From Byssochlamys sp. IMV 00236 (Eukaryota > Ascomycota > Eurotiomycetes > Eurotiales > Thermoascaceae), in contig MSJH02000816.1 in the NCBI GenBank assembly GCA_001931875.2, forward strand, positions 1 to 64,000: a DNA stretch of 64,000 nucleotides. Direction: 5' to 3'. The notes beneath the pieces were generated by a model that was given only the letters and a program-made list of their open reading frames with translations, was not told the origin of the DNA and did not search any database. A program made the translations under genes and the position numbers. Below, one piece after another: positions 49,970 through 61,400 of the stretch. How positions within the stretch are numbered: the first letter of the stretch is position 1; each line of letters starts with the position of its first letter.

Positions 49970-50016
49970 TAAAGTAATCCGCCCGGCCGGGTAATCCGAC
50001 CGGTAGAGAATTATGT
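49970..50016 (-). repeat. Right TIR of pogo element P1
   Basis: This is the inverted mate of 48,145-48,191. Its outermost TAGAGAATTAYGT stretch is also shared with the right end of the MITE at 12,971-13,558. Confidence 0.9.
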
Positions 50017-50018
50017 TA

Positions 50019-50412
50019 ACAATAATAATCCTTATAGACCTTATAGACTATAAGAGCTTATAATATCTCTAATTAATTAAGATATATTTAAAATGCCTAG
50101 TAAGATAGGTATTAGAGTTTTAAAAATATAATCTAAATATCTAGTATTAAAAGGGGTCTAAAGTTATTATATTAAATATTATTAGCTGCTAGCCTAATTT
50201 TATAGAAAGTTAACTAATAAATATTATAGAATTAATAGCCTAATTAGCTATAATATATAGGGCGCTTAAGAATAAATAAGTTACCGTTATAATTAAATTT
50301 TATAAGGAGAGAATAGTTTTTAAGAAGAATTAGCTTGCAAAATTAATTAAGGAAGAGGCTTAAAGATTTAGAGTATTAACCTTAAAGTTAGATAATATCC
50401 TTACTATATTTA
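50019..50412 (+). pseudogene. Gypsy E RNase H, second part, and linker
   Basis: The frame resumes after P1. It shows MPSKIGIRVLKI (about 50,092-50,127), matching the region that follows the TDHxSLKYL motif of gypsy RNase H, and then a SKYLVLKGVQSYYIKYYQLLA segment corresponding to the PGKEN-VADALSR area. It is then interrupted by a second pogo element at a TA. Confidence 0.65.
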
Positions 50413-52512
50413 GTTATCTGACGACCGTTTCTACCTGCCGACTGTTTTTTTTAAAACTCCCTTAATTAATTTAACTACCTACTAAACTACTAATATAGAT
50501 CCTATTTTATTAGCTCTTAAAGATTTAAAGTCTTTAAAGCCTAGCAAAAAACCTAATTATATAAAAACTGCAAAAAAATATAGTGTAAACTATATAACCT
50601 TAGCGCGACAATATAAAGGCGTCTAGGGCCTATTAACAGTCCAATATAAAAAATAATAATTCCTAAATATTCAGCAAGAGAAAATATTTATTAAATAGAT
50701 TAATAGCCTTACAGAATATAGCCTATCTTCTTTATATAAAATACTACAGAACTTTACGAAAAAAATCTCTAAAAAGGAGCCCGGGAAGCAGGAGCCACTA
50801 TACTTTATAAAAAGATATAAATAAGACTTTCTATTAGCCTAGAGTATTACTATAAATACCTTATATAAGTAAGCTAATTCTGCATTTAAATATTTCTTAT
50901 ATTTTAAGTTTATAGATTAAAAGCTTTAGAAATTTAAGATTAAGCTATATAATATTTATAATATAGATAAGAAGGGTTTTATAATTAGAGTCTTAAAAAA
51001 AATAAGAAAATCTTCTCTTATTATTACTATAAATAAATAGAGATAAGTAGTTAATCTAAAATAAAAATAAAAAATAGATTATAGTACTTACTACTATTTA
51101 TATAGATAAGACATTTTTATTATTAGCTTTAATCTATAAAGCTGTATTAAAGGAATTATAAGATATATAGCTTTAAGTATTTAACCCTAAAATTTATAAA
51201 TACTTTTTTACCTCCTCTTCTAATAGCTGGACTAATAATAAGGTAAGATATCGCTAGCTAGTTAAAATCTTTAATAGGGAGACTAAGGCGAAGGCAAGTA
51301 GAAGCTACCGGCTATTAATCCTTAATAGCTATAACTCCTATACTATAAAATACTTTATTAACTACTATAATTATAATAGAATCTTACTGCTATTATTTCC
51401 GCCTTATTCTATCTATATATTATAGCTACTTAATATTTCTCTATTTAGCCCGTTGGCTAGAGCCTATAATATTTAATTAAATATATAAATAAACAAATAC
51501 TTAGGACTTAGCTGTTTTAAGAAGAGAGATTTCTTTAACTTCTTTCTCCCTAATTAGGATACTGCTTTTATAGTAAAAAATATTAATAATAAATAAGCAG
51601 TAATTAGTCTGCACCTATTTAACCCGCAGGTTATTCTTAAGCATTTTTAAAAAAAAAACCTGAAGATAGGCCTTCCTCTAATAAATTAAGTTAATTAGTA
51701 TTATCTATAAATAACTAGCGGGGGATTAAAAGGCTTCTATAAGAAGTTCTGAATAATATATATAATAAGAAGGCGCTAAAGCTTATAAATACTATAATAG
51801 ACCTATATATTAAAAATATACTCCTTTAGCAATAGAACGCTAGTCTATAATATATTATTTTTAATAAGCAGTTAAAGCAATAGCCTACTAAAATTTTATA
51901 ACTTCCTCCCCGCTAATTAGAAGATAATAATACTATCTTCTTTAATCTAACTAAGGTCTAAAAGGCACGGCAGATTCTAGTAAATAACAAAGAAGCTAAA
52001 TAATAATTATAATATTAAAGATAAAAGCTTTAACTTTAGCGGCAGCGGCAGCGAGAAGAGAAACAATATATTATTTAAGAAAAGCATAAAATTTAAGAAG
52101 TAGACCGTTTAGCTCGCCTATAAGCATAGAAGAAAAATAATGCCTTAAGAAAGAAGAAAAAATAGCAAAGCAGGCAGCTATTTAGCTTTAAAAAGAATTA
52201 AAACAGGCTAATTAGAGCCTAAGGAAGAGATATAAACCTATGAAATAATAGATATTAGAAGAAAATACTACTGAATAGGTAGTTAAAGCTAAAGTAATTT
52301 CCTTAACAGTAACTAGTTGAGGACGGTAGATATAACTCCCCGAGCGATTTAAGGATTCTAAAAACTAGTCTAATATAATCTACTATTCGCCTAGATTAAA
52401 CTCTCTAAATATTAATTAATTTAAACGTATTATTATTAAAATCTAGTAGATTTAATAATTCGGCATTCTATAGTAAAAAACGGTCGGCAGGTAGAAATAG
52501 TCCGCAGATAAC
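50413..52512 (+). mobile_element. Pogo/Fot1-type DNA transposon P2 in gypsy E
   Basis: It has inverted ends: left GTTATCTGACGACCGTTTCT then ACCTGCCGAC; right, reversed, GTTATCTGCGGACTATTTCT then ACCTGCCGACC. TA lies on both sides (50,411-50,412 and 52,513-52,514). The ends differ from those of P1, so it is another pogo family. It holds one + strand transposase pseudogene and a long basic, Gln/Lys-rich C-terminal part. Its RIP level looks lower than that of the gypsy around it. Confidence 0.9.
50500..52330 (+). pseudogene. P2 transposase pseudogene (pogo/Fot1 family)
   Basis: The N-terminal part shows KPNYIKTAKKYSVNY (about 50,550-50,595), the helix-turn-helix of pogo transposases, and then QQEKIFIKQINSLTE (about 50,675-50,720). 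YNIYNIDKKGFIIRVL lies at about 50,950-50,998, equivalent to the family's NxDExGF block with the catalytic Asp retained. The later DDE region includes RILLLLFPPYSIYILQLLN at about 51,380-51,435, matching PPHSTHLLQPLD. Further on comes FNPQVILKHF, then a Lys/Gln/Arg-rich coiled-coil-like tail at about 51,990-52,200. Stops and missense changes of RIP type disable it. Confidence 0.82.
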
Positions 52513-52514
52513 TA

Positions 52515-55370
52515 AATATAGTATAAGGAAATATAAGAATAAAAAAAGGTGCTTTATTTAGAACTGCTATTTAGACGCAACTTAGTATATTAAATATATA
52601 ATAAATTTAGTTATTTAGGGTATCTAAGATTAAAGGGCGTTTTTTATATATAAATATAGTAGCTAAAGATATAAAAGGATATCTAGGACTATATAGTAAG
52701 ATATTTAAACTATTAAATTATCTAACGCCTGCAGTAGTTATTAAAAAGAGAGAAGGCTTAATACTAAGTAAAGACAGGTATTTTATTATTTAAGAGATAG
52801 GGAATTAACCTAATTAAATAGCTACTTGTAATATTTAATAGCAATTATTAGATAATTATAATAATTAACTATACTATAGGCTAACTAATTATAAAAGCCC
52901 TACTAAATATAATAGAAGAAATAATTATATAGTTCTTATATAATAAGATTTATATTAACTATAGTATTTTATATAAGATTCTTATAGATAATAATCGCAA
53001 CCTGCTTATAGGGGCAGTATAATATTATCTTAAGATATTAGAGACTAGGTATAAAATAATAATACTATAATATTTATAGATAAATAATAAGATAGAAAAC
53101 TTAAATAGCATACTAGAATAAATATTAATAAAATTTCTCTTAGGGAAACTAACTTATTTATAGGATAAATACCTTTTATAAGCAGTTTTTATAATAAGGA
53201 TTAAAAAATATACAGTATTTAATATAAGCCTATTTTACCTAATATATAGGATATACCCCTAGATCTTAAGTAACAAGGTTAGTATATTAAATAGAGGACG
53301 ACTAGTTAAGAATAGTAATAAATATCTATAGAAAATAAACTATATATAGTTATTAGCTAATAAATATTTGCTTAATAGGGCTATATATATATAGAAAATC
53401 TAAGATAAAGCTATTATAAAGATAAGCTTTATAATAGAGATATAGGTCTTAATCTATAATAAGACTTATTAGAAATTATAGTATAACTAGTTTAAACTAT
53501 ATTATATTCTTAAGATATATCTCTTAGGAATATACGCGTTAGAGAAATTAAGTAAATAAGTGCTTTATAACCTAATTAATAGATTAATAAAGGTAAAGAT
53601 TAATAATCTAGAGTAATTATAGATATTATCAGCCTATAATTATACCTTAGTATAATAAGAATAGAAGATTAAATAACCTATTAAAATATATAATATTATT
53701 AATAATAATAAACCTGCTCCTATAATCTATTTAGAATTATTATCTATAATAAGGACTAAATAAAAAGAGCGCAAATATATAGGAGTATATCTAGGCAAGA
53801 TAGGGGAGGGAAATAAAATAATTAATTATATATTATAAAAAGGGTAATATATTAAGAAAAATATAAAGGCATATAATTAACTTTATCTAGGATTTTAATA
53901 CAGATAATATTAGGTATATAAAGAAGACTTATTAAACTAAAAATCTACTACCTCTTTAGAGGTATTATTATAATTAGAAATAAATAAAGAGATAATAAAT
54001 ATATTAAGAGGAAGTTATAGCTAAATAAGATACTAAAGAGCTAATAAAGATTATCTCTCTTAATTAACTATTTATAATAGTTATTAACTACTTTAAGTAG
54101 TAAGGTAAATATTATTAATATTAAGAAATATATAATAAAGGAGAAGAATATTTATAAAGATAAAATATTTATAAAGAGAATAGCTATAAAAAGAATAATA
54201 AATTTAAAGGAAAAGTTTTATTTAAAAACTAGAAAAGATAAAAATATTTAATTATCTAATCTAGAGATATTAAAATAATCTAATATAGTATAGCCTCTAA
54301 ACTTATAATAATATATTAAAACTTATATAGCAACTTGCGCAGCTGCTAAAGCAGCTTATTAATATTATTAAAGTTAAAATTAGCCTTAAAAGATATAATA
54401 ATAGGAGCTATACTTACTATTAATAATAAATAATTTAATAAAAAAGCTTATTTACTATAGGGGGAGAAGCTAGGGGGAAGTCCCTAATAAAAAGGAATAT
54501 TTGCGGGGGTATCTTTAAGATATTAGCTTAAAAGCTACTTAACTAAGATAAGGGGAAACTTATATAGAGGTATAATAGAGGTAGTAATTAATCTTTTTAT
54601 TATTTAAGTCTTTTTTAGTAATATAAGAGGGCTATATATATATTAGCTAGAGCTAACAGTATAAAAGGAAGAGAACTTATTTATATAAAATATAAGAGAA
54701 AGATAGCTAAGGAGAAAAAAAGATCTTAAAGAGTAAGAAGGGGATATTTATATTTCTTATTCTTAATATAGCTTATTAGCAGATTATTAAATAATTTACT
54801 TATATTACCTCTTCTTTTTATTATTAGAAGGTCTCTCTTCTATTAAAAGATCTCTACCTAAATAAATAAATTATAAGATTTATAATAGATCTTAAGTAAT
54901 AATATATATATAAGCAGACTAGAAGCAGGTATTAGAATATATTTAATAAGATAAAGTATCTATATTAATTTATAATCTTTAGGGAGAGATTAAGAAAATA
55001 TTAAAATAAGAATCTGCTACTATAAAGCTATAGATATATTTATTAGTTTTTTATTACTTAGACTTATATTAAGAAATAAGGATTAACCTAATAAGAGAGT
55101 TATAGAAGATAACCTATAATTATAGATAAAAAGAAGATAAATTAACTATAATTAATAATTTAAATATTATTAAGGTCTTAGCTTATAAGTTAATTATAGG
55201 AGCTATATTTCTAATTAAATATTAAGACCTAGATTAGAAGTAAGGCTAATCTTATAGAGACCTATAATAGCTATTTATGCTATATTAATCTTTATAAAGA
55301 AAGAAGATTATCTATATAATCTAGCTGTCTTTAATATTTAATATTAAAAATAATATAATTTCTTTTAGTA
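52515..55370 (+). pseudogene. Gypsy E integrase and 3' part
   Basis: After P2 the frame continues with VAKDIKGYLGLYSK (about 52,650-52,695). An integrase core follows with ILIDNNRNLLIGAVQYYLKI at about 52,980-53,040, where LTDNG has become LIDNN, then LETRYKITILQYLQ, where a TPYHPQ block is expected. A long C-terminal segment includes NRLIKVKINNLEQLQIL near 53,575-53,630. From about 53,900 to 55,370 I recognise nothing specific. It may encode a further small frame or the long 3' untranslated part. No chromodomain was found. Confidence 0.6.
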
Positions 55371-55378
55371 GGGGAGAA
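55368..55378 (+). promoter_or_regulatory. Polypurine tract of gypsy E
   Basis: AGTAGGGGAGAA lies directly before the 3' LTR start at 55,379. Confidence 0.65.
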
Positions 55379-55574
55379 TATAATATTCTAATATTATATA
55401 AAAAAGTATTAGATAGAACTTAGCATAGCTAAGCTTCTTCTTAAACTCCTAAAAAAATCCTCTAACTTATAGAATTACCTCAGTTAAGCAAGATTATATA
55501 TAAAAAAAATCCTATATAGATAGATATATTCCTATAGTTTAGAGAAACATATAATCTTTTATAGATAAAATTAT
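55379..55574 (+). repeat. 3' LTR of gypsy E
   Basis: It matches 44,788-44,986 and begins TATAATATTCTAATATT (RIP form of TGTAATATTCTGATATT). The gypsy A2 sequence resumes after ATTAT. Confidence 0.8.
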
Positions 55575-56351
55575 ATTATTAATAATATAACTATAATAAT
55601 ACTAAAACTTTTCTTATTATCCTCTCTTCTTATTAAATTTTCTCTTATTAAATTCCCTAAGGCAGATAGAATTAAGGTAATGCTAATAATACTAATTAAA
55701 CTAAAGGTAAAGCCCTATAATAGTTTATATAGACTAGAAATTAAAGCTATAACTATCTTAATTATATAAATATAATACTTTACCGATAGAACTCTAATGC
55801 GCAAATATTATTTAATAATATTAGACTTTAAAATCTAGGCTAACTCTTAATATAACTATGCTAGTTCCTATAGTATAATAATTAAAACTAATAATATTAA
55901 GTATTAAACTAGTATATAAATAATAATTAAGGCCCTTATTTTTTAGTATAGCCTTAAGCTGCAGCCTATATAAGCGCTAGAATAAGGTAAGCTATAAATA
56001 CTACAGATAGAAACTATAGGCAGTAAAGTAATTATAATATATATAGGTTAAAAATATATAATATAGTAGCTCTAGATTATTCTAGATTTAATTAATTTTT
56101 CTAATAAGTATAATAACTACTATTATTAAAATAGCTATTAAGATAAATATAATAACTCTTAGTATATAGATTATAATAAAGATAATTAAAATACTTATAT
56201 TAATTATACTATACTACTAATTACTTCTATATTTAAATATTAACTATATTAAGCAGTCTTCTAATTAAATAATAAGCTCTATAATTATCTATATAATATT
56301 AATTACTATTAGAAATTAACTATATAGTATATTCTCTTACTATTAGTCTCT

Positions 56352-56405
56352 AATATTACGCTAGATATTATAATATCTAATATTACGCTAAATATTACAA
56401 TATTT
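56352..56405 (+). repeat. Two-copy 27-bp tandem repeat in gypsy A2
   Basis: TCTAATATTACGCTAGATAT and TCTAATATTACGCTAAATAT occur one after the other. The A1 counterpart near 12,886-12,910 has a shortened version. Confidence 0.6.
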
Positions 56406-56552
56406 AATGCTATATTATCTATTACTATAGGCGTAGCTATAATAATATTATAATATATAATATTATAACTTATTATTGCTAAGTCTCTAGTTAAGTAAGT
56501 ATTTCTTAGCTATACCTTTTATAGATAGCATTATATTATAGTAAAAGTATAT

Positions 56553-56695
56553 CTTAGAGCTAACGAAGATGCTTAATTAAAGAACTATCTAAGGGCTTAA
56601 TCGAGCTAAACTGATCTATCTGGCTACTACTCTACTAACTAAGCTAGCTGCTAGCGTAGGCAACTACTACTAGAGCCCCTAGGGGCATTAAAATA
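56553..56695 (-). repeat. 3' LTR of Copia H
   Basis: On the - strand it begins TATTTTAATGCCCCTAGGGG, against TGCTTTCGGTGCCCCTAGGA in the 5' LTR. It contains the sequence AGCTTAGTTAGTAGAG, which superficially resembles a tRNA A box. Confidence 0.85.
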
Positions 56696-56703
56696 CCTCC
56701 TTT
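56696..56703 (-). promoter_or_regulatory. Polypurine tract of Copia H
   Basis: The - strand reads AAAGGAGG immediately before the 3' LTR. Confidence 0.65.
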
Positions 56704-56759
56704 AACTGCGCCGGCAGATAGCCTGATTGCCTAATTAGGTAATTTATTTAAACCCTTTA

Positions 56760-57782
56760 AATGTCTAGTTTCCTCATTTTATAAGCTCCTAAAACTCCTT
56801 AAATTTAACATAGTCTAGTAGCTTTATTAGGCTGTCCGCTAGGTTTATTTTACTATTAATTTTTTACAGTTTAATTGTATTATTAGCTGTTGCAGATTAA
56901 ATAAAGAAATAGCAGTTATCTAGCTATTTAGTAATTAGTTTATAACCCCTATTTCTAATTAAAATTATAGCATTTACTATATTAGTCTAGACTAGTATAG
57001 GGATCTCTAGATTTTATTTAAGACCTAGGGCGTAGGCTAGTTTTCTTATAAATATAGCTTTTTTTATTGTAGAATTTAATGCGCAGAATTTAGTAATTAT
57101 TATTAATAAAGTTACTATTTACTATTTCTTACTAGACTAGCTAATAAGTGCCCTTTTATATAGGATTATAAATGCTTTAGTTAACGTCCTATTAGGGTTA
57201 TCCTAGTAACTAGTATTTATATAAACTTTAATACTTATATTAAGATCTGCTCTTAGTTTAATACTATAATTAGAAGCTTAGCAGATATATTATAGTAGAT
57301 ATTTTACTATTTTAATATCTTTATTATTTAAGTTGCTTATCTTTTATTATAAGCGATTTATAGCTTAGGCTAAGTCTAGCTATATTTTAGTTGCTAACTA
57401 GCTTAACTTTCTAATAAGGGTTTAATATTTAATTTTAATATCTTTATTAGCTAGTTTCTCTAAAATCTTCAGTCTATATATTAATATTATAAGGACTTAA
57501 ATTTTTATTAGTTTATTATTATAGAAGCCGGAGTTAGCTAAAATAGCTAGTATATAGCTGGCTTAGCTTATAGTAATTATTCCCTATTTTTAATCTCTAT
57601 TAAGCTTGCGACTTAGGAAGTTAGAGGGTTTACTAAGGATCTTTATATTAAAATAACTGCTTAAAGTTATAATAAATATATTAATATCCTTCTTTATAAG
57701 TGCTGCTATAAATATATTATTAATATAAATAATAATATACTATTTCTTATTTAATTATTAAGCGCTAGCGAAATATTTACAA
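56760..57782 (-). pseudogene. Copia H reverse transcriptase C-terminal half and RNase H
   Basis: From the insert inwards on the - strand the blocks are IIIYINNIFIAALIKKDI at about 57,735-57,680 (YVDD changed to YINN) and LSSYFNIKILSKPSNFL at about 57,660-57,610, matching the FKMKDLGEPxxFLG region. SYILAILANSGFYNNK follows at about 57,560-57,510. RNase H shows FCALNSTIKKAIFIRKLAYA at about 57,095-57,030 and PILVQTNIVNAI at about 57,005-56,970. The order is canonical for Copia. It is RIP-altered but less so than gypsy A2. Confidence 0.85.
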
Positions 57783-57825
57783 TATACTGGGTTTAAAAGT
57801 GCTCCACTTTTTCCAGGTCTCTCTG

Positions 57826-57897
57826 ATTGGTCGATTCGTTTTCACCCGCACGTGACCTTTAATTTAATTGGTCGATTTATTTTCACCCGCACGTGAC
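57826..57897 (+). promoter_or_regulatory. Two direct repeats with CCAAT and CACGTG motifs
   Basis: Two 31-bp copies begin ATTGGTCGATT and end CACCCGCACGTGAC (57,826-57,856 and 57,867-57,897), differing at two bases. Each has an inverted CCAAT box (ATTGG) and a CACGTG E-box (57,849-57,854 and 57,890-57,895). A TATATAG follows at 57,961-57,967, and a pyrimidine-rich tract after that, the usual order of a fungal promoter. Activity is inferred only. Confidence 0.5.
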
Positions 57898-58264
57898 TCT
57901 AAACTGTTAGGTATTACCGCCTTCTAATTTAGGAAATTAAAATAACTCCTCCTAACCTCCTATATAGGTTCGCGTCTGCTTTAATTAATTTACACCCTTC
58001 GCAGTCCTTACCCCCTGCTTTCTTTTGCCTATTAAAGCTCGCTTTTAGAGTATTTTCTTCTATCTAAATACTGGCTTCTTATTAGTCCGTCTGAAATATC
58101 GACTATATCAGCTAAATCCCTCCTACCTATCCCTCTTCTGCCTACCTATCCTATATAGACTTCGGCTTCTTATACTATCTAGCAATTACTAGCTAGCTTC
58201 ATCTATTAGGTAGTTCTTTACAATATTTATCATCCACAGTTACTACACTAAAAGAACCTGGCAA

Positions 58265-58345
58265 ATTACCTGATTAAGCAATTAACCTACCTGCCAGGCT
58301 TTGCCAGCGCGCTAGCGCGTCAGCGCCAGCAGCCAGCTTAGTCAG
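58265..58345 (+). repeat. Segment related to the 3' end of Copia H, with palindrome and direct repeats
   Basis: AATTACCTGATTAAGCAATT and the bases after it match the - strand of 56,712-56,750, just inside the Copia H 3' LTR, with about seven differences in 34. Downstream there is a perfect palindrome CGCGCTAGCGCG (58,308-58,319) and AGCCAGCTTAGTCA repeated twice. The latter resembles the AGCTAGCTTAGTTAG of the Copia H LTR. The insert may thus share ancestry with, or have captured, an LTR end. Confidence 0.5.
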
Positions 58346-58381
58346 AACAGCCAGCTTAGTCACTACGCTCAATGATTATTT

Positions 58382-58413
58382 GCTACGGCCCCTCCTAGCC
58401 GTAGCGCACCTAG
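58382..58413 (+). other. Terminal hairpin followed by CTAG-T
   Basis: GCTACGGC (58,382-58,389) and GCCGTAGC (58,398-58,405) form a perfect 8-bp stem with an 8-base loop. Four bases later comes CTAG (58,410-58,413), then T. This resembles a Helitron 3' end, although the spacing is shorter than usual. Confidence 0.5.
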
Positions 58414-58417
58414 TATA

Positions 58418-61400
58418 AGGATATATAGATCTTCTTCTAATAGCATAAAACTTATATTATAAAGTTTATTTATAAGTATTATATTCTATAGGTTAATAAA
58501 TTCCTGTAGTCTATATAAGGCGTAGTAAAATAAATAGACTTAATATTTTTTTATAGTAAATTCTATTAGCTATTATATATAGATTTATTTATTATTTAAT
58601 AGGGCGTTTAAATAAGCTATAATAATATTATATTAAATCTAATATAACCTATATATAGTAATAAGGGTTAAGAATAGGTTAATAGCTATCTTGCTTACTA
58701 TTAAGCTATAATATTATTTATATCTAATAATTTGCTAAAAGTTACTGCAGACTATTTATCTAATTTTATATTCTTTTAAAAAGCTATTAGCATTAGTCTT
58801 AATATTATATACCTATTTCCCTAGGAAGATTTTAATATCCTTATTATCTAGATAAGGGACTAGTAACTAAGTCTGCTTAGCTTTAAGCTTCTATATTTAA
58901 GTCTCTATAACTTATCGCTAGTTATTAGCCTATAGGGATTTAACTACTTACTTATAAGTATAAGAGACTTTAATTTTATAAGCTTATATAGGTTATAAAG
59001 CTAGAGCTAAGATATTATACTGTTTATCCCCTTTAATCTTTATAGTTTTTTTTGCTTAAGCTATTTAGATATTATAAGCTTACTTATCTCTTAATTAGGT
59101 AATTAGCTTTTTATCCTATATAAATTATAATATCTCCTTTATTAGTTCTTTTATAAGCTATAAGCTAGTTAGATTAATATAATTAATATTTTTATATTTT
59201 GTAATATTAGTATTATAGAAATCTTTTTATAATAAATTTAGAGATATTAAGATATTTTTAGATAGAGCTTAGTTAATTAGCTTATTTATCTAGGTATTTA
59301 GGTTATTTATAGCTAGTTAGATAATATCTATATTCTCTTATATTTTTAATAGTTGCTATTTAGTCTATTATTTAATCTAGAGTATAAGTAATAAAGTTCT
59401 AATATATTATTAAATAATATCTTTAATTATTAAATAGATTAGGTTAACTATTTATAGTTAATTCTTGATATATTATCTTAAAATAAGTATTTCTGCTTTA
59501 TTAGTAGTTAGTGCTAGACCCTTTTATATAGAATTTTTTATAATTATAAGAGTTAATAAATTATTAGGATTTTTAAAAAATATAATATCTCTAAAATATT
59601 TAATCTTGCTTATTCTAAGGATTTAGACTTTATAAATATAGCTATTATCTCCCTTATATCTAATTAAGTATCTAACTTAAGCGTAAGGTATTATTTTAAA
59701 TATTTGCTTTCTATCTTCTTTAAATATATAGAGATATATTTAATAGCCCTAAACTTATAGGTATTTTAAGAAGGGGTTTTTATTTAATATATTAAAATAT
59801 CTCCTCTATTTTATAATAAAAAGTTTAATCTTATTTTTTTATAGCAGTTAGTTTATAATATAAATAATAATCTTAATTATAAATAGTTAGAGATTCTCTA
59901 AAAGTCTTAAAGCTATTATTATTATATAAACTAATAAATTAAGATATTCTTTATAGTATTTTAAAGTATTATTATCTTTTAAGATTTATAAAGATATTAA
60001 TTTAACTTTTAATTCTTTAGCTTTAGCTTAAAACTTAAAATTTAAGAATTCTCTACTGCTATTAATTCTTTTATTATAGATAATTATTTACTAGTAAAAT
60101 ATACTTAATCTTTTTAATAAAGGAGATTATATACTTTAAAGCTTTATCTTTTAATTTTAATATATAAATAAATTATATTCTTATAATATTATCTATAATA
60201 ATAAGATAGTTAATATATCCCTAAACTCCTAATAGCTTTATAGGCTAAGTATCTATATAAAAGAATTCTATTAATCTTAATATATAGGGCTAAGAGTCTT
60301 TAAATATTAGTTACTTTATCTTTATTATATAATATGCTTTATAATAGAAGTCTATATTTTTAGTAAGTTAGATAGTTATAAGATTTAATTTAATAATAGC
60401 TTTAAGCTTTATAATACTAGTATATCCTATTCTTCTATATAAGAGCTTTAATAATATTGCTAGTACAATAATCTGCTTATAGAGCTTAAGCTATAGAATA
60501 TCTCTATTCTTATATATATATATCTAATAACCTAATTAATATCTATATTTATTAGTCTATTATTTTAAGAGTTATATTATATTCTATATAGTATTTTATT
60601 TTAGATTATAGAGAATAGATAGTATTTTTACTTTAATATATATAGGGCGTAGATAAGAATGCTATTTATATAATTATTATTAAGCTTAAGGTCTAATCTA
60701 ATAATATCTTTACTTTTACTTTTACCTAGAATATTATTAATATAGTTATATTTATATTATTACTTTTCTTTAGAGGTAAAGTCTTTATATTTAATAAACT
60801 GGGACTTATTATTATATATATTTCTATATACTCTTAAATCTACTATTTAGCTAATTAGTAGAATAGATATTGCTAAAACTATTATCCCTATAAAGCTATT
60901 AAAATCCCTTTTCTCTTTATCTTATTTCTATAGACTAGAGTTAACTTTCTTTTAATTTAGCAGTCTAGACACTCCTTAATAGACGCTATTAATTAAAGAC
61001 TTTTTTTTAAGGTAATAGTAATCTATAGAGTTATATTTAAAAATATAGTAATATCTATATTTACCTTTAAAAAACAGCTTCTTCTTATATATCTTATAAG
61101 CAAAGTTTAGAGAGTCTTTATCTAAAGATGGACCCTTTAATAATCTATTTAACTGCCTAATCTCCTAAGTAAGAGTCTTATTTATAGATATAGCTAAAAC
61201 TATTTAAGTACTCTTATAAAATCTAGCTTAATTAATAGTTTTAAAGCTAAGTTATTAGAATTCCTCTATTATTATATCTATTAGGGATTTAATTTATTAA
61301 GCCTATTTAATATAGTAAGAGTTAGTCTAGGCTAATATTTTAGATTTAAACTATTTAAATATTAGTATTACTGCACTAAAGGGCGAGAGGGTTAAGCCTA

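Larger units (their letters stand above)
48145..50016 (-). mobile_element. Pogo/Fot1-type DNA transposon P1 in gypsy E
   Basis: It has inverted ends of about 47 bp. The left begins ACGTAATTCCCTGCCGG and continues through CGGATTACCCGGCCGGG; the right, reversed, begins ACATAATTCTCTACCGG. TA flanks both ends (48,143-48,144 and 50,017-50,018), the target duplication of Tc1/mariner-pogo elements. Removing it joins the gypsy E RNase H frame at YIDN. One transposase gene fills the - strand. It is less decayed than most of the window but still interrupted by stops. Confidence 0.9.
44788..55574 (+). mobile_element. Ty3/gypsy element E, split by two pogo-type transposons
   Basis: LTRs of about 199 and 196 bp lie at 44,788-44,986 and 55,379-55,574. 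ATTAT flanks both ends (44,783-44,787 and 55,575-55,579) as the apparent target duplication, although the AT-rich setting leaves a base or two of doubt at the right end. The host site matches gypsy A1 near 11,860. Without the two inserted DNA transposons the element is about 6.8 kb. It carries gag, reverse transcriptase, RNase H and integrase on the + strand. Confidence 0.85.
57787..58413 (+). mobile_element. RIP-free 627-bp insert, class uncertain
   Basis: This segment has ordinary CA and TG frequencies and stands out sharply from its surroundings. It is flanked by TATA on both sides (57,783-57,786 and 58,414-58,417). Joining the flanks at one TATA restores an uninterrupted stretch of the Copia H frame. 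The ends form a very short inverted repeat, CTGGGT against CTAGGT. Inside are a promoter-like 5' part, a CT-rich middle and a 3' part with a 12-bp palindrome and a terminal hairpin followed by CTAG-T. The TA-type target suggests a pogo MITE, while the hairpin plus CTAG suggests a Helitron end; neither is proven. No open frame of useful length was seen. Confidence 0.65.

Noticed and set aside
56553..56695. A tRNA-derived SINE (A-box-like AGCTTAGTTAGTAGAG and a weak B-box-like GTTCAGCTC)
   Set aside because: The same sequence occurs at both ends of Copia H in direct orientation, with a primer site and polypurine tract next to it, so it is an LTR.
58308..58319. An origin or operator site based on the CGCGCTAGCGCG palindrome
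   Set aside because: A single 12-bp palindrome without other support does not justify a functional call; it is recorded only as part of the RIP-free insert.
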